DNA of 35,681 nt from Lysobacterales bacterium (GTDB taxonomy: Bacteria; Pseudomonadota; Gammaproteobacteria; Xanthomonadales; Rhodanobacteraceae): positions 1-35,681 of the forward strand of contig JAATFF010000136.1 in the NCBI GenBank assembly GCA_015655335.1. Direction: 5' to 3'. Of the stretch, positions 35,057 through 35,681 are shown piece after piece. Under the pieces are notes generated by a model. That model ran no database searches, was not told the DNA's origin, and saw only the letters and a program-made list of their open reading frames with translations. Each line of letters starts with the position of its first letter. Position 1 is the stretch's first letter. A program made the position numbers and the translations under genes.

Positions 35057-35681
35057 GAGCTGCACCCTCGTCCAAACGTTTGCGGAATTCGGCCTGGCGA
35101 CGCGTGCGATCCAGCACCTGCCCCTTCAGCTGGCCGCAGGCGGCATCGATATCGTCACCGCGCGTACGGCGCAGCATGGTGAGGATATTTGCGTTGAGTA
35201 ATTGAGTCTGGAATGCGCGGATGACATCCGGCTCCGAGCGCTCGAAGCGTGTGCCCGGGAACGGGTTGAACGGAATCAGATTGACTTTGCAGGTCGGCAT
35301 GCGGCGCATCAGCTTGATGAGCTGTCGCGCATGCTCGGGTTGATCGTTGACGCCCTTCATGAGCGTGTATTCGAAGGTGATCGACGTACGCGGCTTGCGC
35401 GCGATCCAGCGCTGGCAAGACGCTATCAATTCGGCGATCGGATAACGCTTGTTGAGCGGCACCAGCTCGGTGCGCAACTCGTCGTTTGCCGCATGCAGCG
35501 ACACAGCGAGCGAGACGTCGATGCTTTCGGACAGCTTGTCGATCATCGGCACAAGGCCGGCGGTTGACAGCGTCACGCGCTTGGACGCGAGGCCAAAACC
35601 GAGATCGTCGCGCATCAGGCTCATCGCCTTCACGACGTTGTCGAAGTTCAGCAACGGCTCGCCCATGCCCATCATCACCAC
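35046..35681 (-). CDS. rlmN: 23S rRNA/tRNA adenine C2-methyltransferase RlmN (5' end outside window)
   Basis: 211 codons are visible and the frame is open at the window edge. They start within [13 protein letters not shown], a conserved block of the radical-SAM barrel, so the CxxxCxxC cluster lies outside the window. Downstream blocks [45 protein letters not shown] and [10 protein letters not shown] are all present. The C-terminal catalytic Cys of the family is in DIDAACGQL. RlmN methylates A2503 of 23S rRNA and A37 of some tRNAs. The 3' end overlaps pilF. Confidence 0.95.
   Translation of the reverse strand: MVMMGMGEPLLNFDNVVKAMSLMRDDLGFGLASKRVTLSTAGLVPMIDKLSESIDVSLAVSLHAANDELRTELVPLNKRYPIAELIASCQRWIARKPRTSITFEYTLMKGVNDQPEHARQLIKLMRRMPTCKVNLIPFNPFPGTRFERSEPDVIRAFQTQLLNANILTMLRRTRGDDIDAACGQLKGQVLDRTRRQAEFRKRLDEGAAHAA

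Overview
The window comes from a gammaproteobacterium of the Xanthomonadales/Lysobacterales, most likely a Rhodanobacteraceae genome of the Dyella, Rhodanobacter or Luteibacter kind. The basis is the gene order rlmN-pilF-rodZ-yfgM-bamB-der-moeB-folD-guaB-guaA, the GTG/TTG-tolerant starts and the style of the hypothetical proteins. No 16S gene or other species-level marker is present, so the genus is an inference.

Layout. Positions 1-7840 hold an accessory and stress-type region: a 3'-cut OmpA-family porin, two CRP/FNR-family regulators of identical length (243 aa) flanking a small stress-type protein and a GGA-rich hairpin segment that may be a CsrA/RsmA-binding RNA, then small exported proteins (a RcnB-like protein, an EF-hand protein, an unnamed one) and a lipoprotein phospholipase-D/cardiolipin-synthase-like enzyme. 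At 7881-7908 lies a near-perfect XerCD dif site (25 of 28 bases identical to E. coli dif), which puts this part of the window at the chromosome replication terminus, or at an element that copies dif. Next to it, 8185-10195 is a graveyard of mobile DNA: a KfrA-like coiled-coil fragment, a lone Xre/MbcA/ParS-type antitoxin-like gene, a 450-bp array of short direct repeats that looks like a transposon end, the 3' end of an IS3-family element, and a tniQ/tnsD fragment carrying an in-frame stop. The wreck runs into a MXKDX-repeat protein that has lost its signal peptide.

Positions 10400-20722 are mostly intact chromosomal genes: a LytS/LytR-type two-component pair with abutting genes, an exported methyltransferase-like protein, a proline-rich membrane-anchored protein, a YkgJ-type Cys-cluster protein, a large FdhF/YdeP-family molybdopterin oxidoreductase, an atypical NAD(P)-binding SDR, a sirtuin and tadA.

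Between 20805 and 24327 a 3.5-kb genomic island sits in the 3' end of guaA. It has a 12-bp att duplication, arrays of TTTACCGTCA repeats at both ends, an AbiEi/AbiEii type IV toxin-antitoxin pair, the front of a LA2681-type (TPR-HEPN) gene, and an integrase that has lost its catalytic domain. The island replaces the last bases of guaA, and the old guaA end (GAG TGG GAA TAA) is still visible at the far att site. From 24312 to the end lies the conserved housekeeping block, all on the minus strand: guaA, guaB, folD, a rhodanese-MoeB fusion, der, bamB, yfgM, rodZ, pilF and the 3' part of rlmN. It covers purine synthesis, one-carbon metabolism, molybdopterin sulfur activation, ribosome assembly, outer-membrane biogenesis, cell shape and type IV pili.

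No tRNA, rRNA or CRISPR array was recognised.
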